From positions 46,619,989-46,683,988 of the forward strand of contig OZ023214.1 in NCBI GenBank assembly GCA_963995525.1: a DNA stretch of 64,000 bases, in the 5' to 3' direction. Positions within the stretch are counted from its first letter, which is position 1. Each line of letters begins with the position of its first letter. Shown here piece after piece: positions 61,291-64,000 of this stretch. The position numbers and the translations under genes were made by a program. Under the pieces are notes generated by a model. The model worked only from the letters and a program-made list of their open reading frames with translations. It was not told where the DNA came from and did not search any database. This DNA comes from Escarpia spicata (Eukaryota; Annelida; Polychaeta; Sabellida; Siboglinidae).

Positions 61291-63391
61291 CGAAGTCATC
61301 AACCACGTCAACATTGGAGACCACAGAATGGTAATAAGCAACATCACGCTAGACGTCAAGGCTGAAAGGAAGAAATTGGTGAACATGAGTCTATCGAGTG
61401 TAGATACCACAAAAATCGGAAGAAAAAAGAAAAGATCGAATTCCAAATCGAACTGCGAAATCGATTCGAAACGCTACAGGAACTAGACGATATCGACACC
61501 ATGAGCAAAAACATCACTGAGATGATCCAACTAAGTGCAACAAGTGTAGCCAAAGCAATCAACAGGCATGTAGTGACGAGAATATCGTCACCGATACGAG
61601 CACTAATGTAGAAAAGACGAGAAATGGTGGATAACGACGACCATAAAAAACAAATAGAGTACGCAGAAATATGCAAGACCATCAACAAGAAAGCGAAGGA
61701 GGACATCAGAATGTAGAAACAAGAGATCATACGAGAGACGATTATGTCATCAAAGAGCCTGAAGAAAGCAAGAAGAACGCAGGCATTAGGCCAATACAGA
61801 CTGATTACACTTCTAGACAAGCAGGGTAGATAAATACAAAACCAAGATATGATCATGGAACGAATAGAGGAATTTTACACCGAGCTATATGACAGTGAAC
61901 AGAGTACCATAATTCACACCGACCCGAAAGAGGTACCAGATATAACACAATGGGAAGTGGAAGCTGCGCTAAGAGATATGAAGAATGGGAAGACATCAGG
62001 CAATGACCACGTAAACACTGAAACATTAAAAGCAGTAGAAGATATCATCTCGAAGACACTGGCTAAGCTGTACACTTGTGATAATCTTCAAGAAGGGAAA
62101 TAAGAAAGACTTAAAGAACTACAGACCGATATGTCTGTTATCAAACATCTACAAATTACTCACAAAGATACTAACGAATAGACTAGAGAAGACACTGGAC
62201 GAAAACCAACCACGAGAGCAAGCAGGATTCAAATGCAGGTACTCAACAACAGATCACATGCACGTCGTAAACCAACTGAAAGTGTAGTGCCGAGAATATA
62301 ATATCCCGCTCTGTATCGCTTTCGTCAACTACGAGAAGGCTTTCGACTCGGTGCAAACTCAATCAATACTGACCTCCCTACAAGAACAGGGGATAGAAGA
62401 TGTGTACATCGATCTCCTGAAAGACATCTACACCAACAGCTCGGTGACAGTCCACCTACACAAAAAGAGCAACAAGATCAACATCAAGAGAGGAGTACGA
62501 CAGGGTGACACCATATCGCCCAAGCTGTGCACGGCAACACTCGAAAGCATATTCCGAAGACTGACCTGGAAAACCAGAGGCTTGATGATAGACGGATAAT
62601 ATCTCAGCCATCTTCACTTCCCAGACGACATATTCATATGCGCTACTACACCGTAATAACTACAAAACATGCTGCAGGAGTTAGCTGATGAAAGTGAAAA
62701 ACAAGGTGTCAAGATGAACATATCGAAGATAAAAGTGATGCTAGAAAATGGCACACCAATATATATCAACAGACGCAGATAGAGAACGTTGAAAGCTACG
62801 TCTATCAGGAACAGCGTTACAGTATCAGAGACAAAAACCAAGACAAGGAGATTCAAAGAAGGCTGACTGCCGGATGGACATCATTCGCCAAACATCGCGA
62901 CAACTTTGGAACTTGCTTGAAGAGACAAGTCTTCAACTCATGCGTACTTCCAGCGATGACATACGGCGCGGAAACATCGGCACTTACCATCCAGTCAAAG
63001 AACAAGTTAACAGCCGCAAAAACAAAGATGGAAAGAAGTATGTTAAACATCACATATCGGGAGAGTAAAACAAACATCTGGGTAAGGCAGAAGACAAAGG
63101 TCATAGACGTGATAGAACAAATTAGAAAACACAATGAGACCTGGGCAGGGCACATCAGCCGACTACGAGACAACCGATGGACATCGCGTATCACAACCTG
63201 GAGACCTTACGAAGGGAAATGATCTAGAGAAAGAACGGTGAGACGGTGGAGAGACCAACTAGACGAGTACTGAAAGGGCACCATCTGGCAGAGGATAGCT
63301 CAAGACAGGCAGATTAGGAAACGACATGCTGAGGCCCTCGCCCAACCACGGGATTCTACGGCTGCACAATGATGATGATGATGATGAAGAT
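61290..63391 (+). mobile_element. RTE-clade LINE, 5'-truncated pseudogene
   Basis: ORF2 from the end of the endonuclease (GDHRMVISNITLDVK near 61318) through RT: MKNGKTSGNDHVNTETLK, NYRPICLLSNIYKLLTKIL, AFVNYEKAFDSV near 62320, GVRQGDTISPKL near 62495, and a C-terminus ending near 63372. The catalytic box reads FPDD instead of FADD (near 62625). Stops and frameshifts are scattered throughout. It ends in (GAT)n, the usual RTE tail. Confidence 0.88.
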
Positions 63392-63394
63392 GTA

Positions 63395-63430
<36 letters not shown>

Positions 63431-63442
63431 CAGTGTATATAT
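63392..63442. repeat. (TA)n microsatellite
   Basis: TA repeats following the RTE (GAT)n tail. Confidence 0.93.
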
Positions 63443-63540
63443 ATTCGCCTACAATTATACTGTGCAACATATACGTGAATACATGTTAATTTTAAGAATT
63501 TGAATATGTAGTAAGGTAACTACGTTAAATATGATATGAT

Positions 63541-63935
63541 GTCGACGTCGAAACCGATGTAGCCTTTTCGACGTAATGTATAATGTTTTATATCGGGCCT
63601 CCTCAAAATGAAACATGTCGATATTTCTTTTCCTTATTCACATTAATCTTTTCGGATATTCAGATATTAATTTAGCACTGTAGCCCAGTTTCTACTAAAA
63701 CATTGACAGATATCCAAATATGACAACACGGCCTCTAATTGAACCCATATAACTGAATGTAAGTTCAATTTTCAGAATCAGGCCAACTGATTTGAGAGGG
63801 TTCCCTTGGGTTATTATCTTCAGGAAGGGTTGAAGTTTGCAAAACAACAGGGAAACAACCCATAGCACGAGGTGTCCATTTCGATATCCGTGCTTCCCGA
63901 TTATTTGTATTATTAGCGTTCACCTGGATCTCGGT
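63541..63935. repeat. ~395-bp dispersed repeat, copy 2
   Basis: Second copy of 50663-51058; shares GATGTCGACGT, TATCGGGCCTCCT, GAGGGTTCCCTTGGG and TCCATTTCGATATCCGTG in order and same orientation. Confidence 0.85.
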
Positions 63936-64000
63936 TCGGTAGAAATAATTAGCCATTTCTAAGAAGAATGGTCGAAGGCAATATATTCAGATAGGAATGC

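Overview
This window looks like nuclear DNA from a bilaterian animal, most likely a marine invertebrate. Genes are split by long introns with GT/AG borders. Several LINE families, tRNA-derived SINEs, inverted-repeat elements and long microsatellites fill the rest. The base composition is A+T-leaning. One 200-base run of N (3060-3259) marks an assembly gap. I cannot name the phylum; the receptor reads like a protostome-type alpha subunit, so a lophotrochozoan is a reasonable but unproven guess.

Two genes can be read completely. (1) A nicotinic acetylcholine receptor alpha-type subunit on the + strand, 17860-42477, has 8 coding exons and about 538 residues. Signal peptide, Cys-loop, vicinal Cys-Cys, four membrane segments and a cation-type M2 are all present and every splice junction keeps the frame. 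(2) A small secreted-peptide gene on the + strand, coding 52241-55018, has 4 coding exons and 107 residues: a signal peptide, an acidic pro-region, a furin-type site, then a core with eight tryptophans in two alternating blocks. It has a plausible TATA box, a 5' non-coding exon and poly(A) signals. I do not recognise its family; it is the best candidate here for something undescribed. A third, partial coding exon (47750-48276) resembles the third cytoplasmic loop/TM6 junction of a class A GPCR but is broken by a triplicated 85-base unit.

Layout. 1-7000: two copies of one CR1/Jockey-superfamily LINE, the first nearly intact, the second decayed and carrying an ORF1 zinc-finger relic. 7900-9500: a palindromic foldback element with tRNA-like boxes. 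10-14 kb: a SINE and minisatellites. 17.8-42.5 kb: the receptor gene. Its intron 1 holds a LINE split by a 4.48-kb repeat, which itself holds a 1.15-kb TTAA-flanked element and a pogo-like MITE. Its intron 2 holds a 369-bp element with a hammerhead ribozyme and a 15-bp target duplication, and a 5.5-kb inverted-repeat element. 42.8-50.6 kb: a LINE tail, a second copy of the 4.48-kb repeat lacking the TTAA insertion, a SINE, the GPCR-like exon, and a LINE bracketed by (GTAT)n. 50.6-55.1 kb: a dispersed repeat and the Trp-rich gene. 55.3-64 kb: LINE, Ty3/gypsy and RTE relics, a probable solo LTR, another foldback arm and a second copy of the 50.7-kb repeat.

The two genes show no obvious functional link. 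Most of the window is transposable-element history, and several insertions can be dated relative to one another from target-site duplications and an empty-site paralogue.
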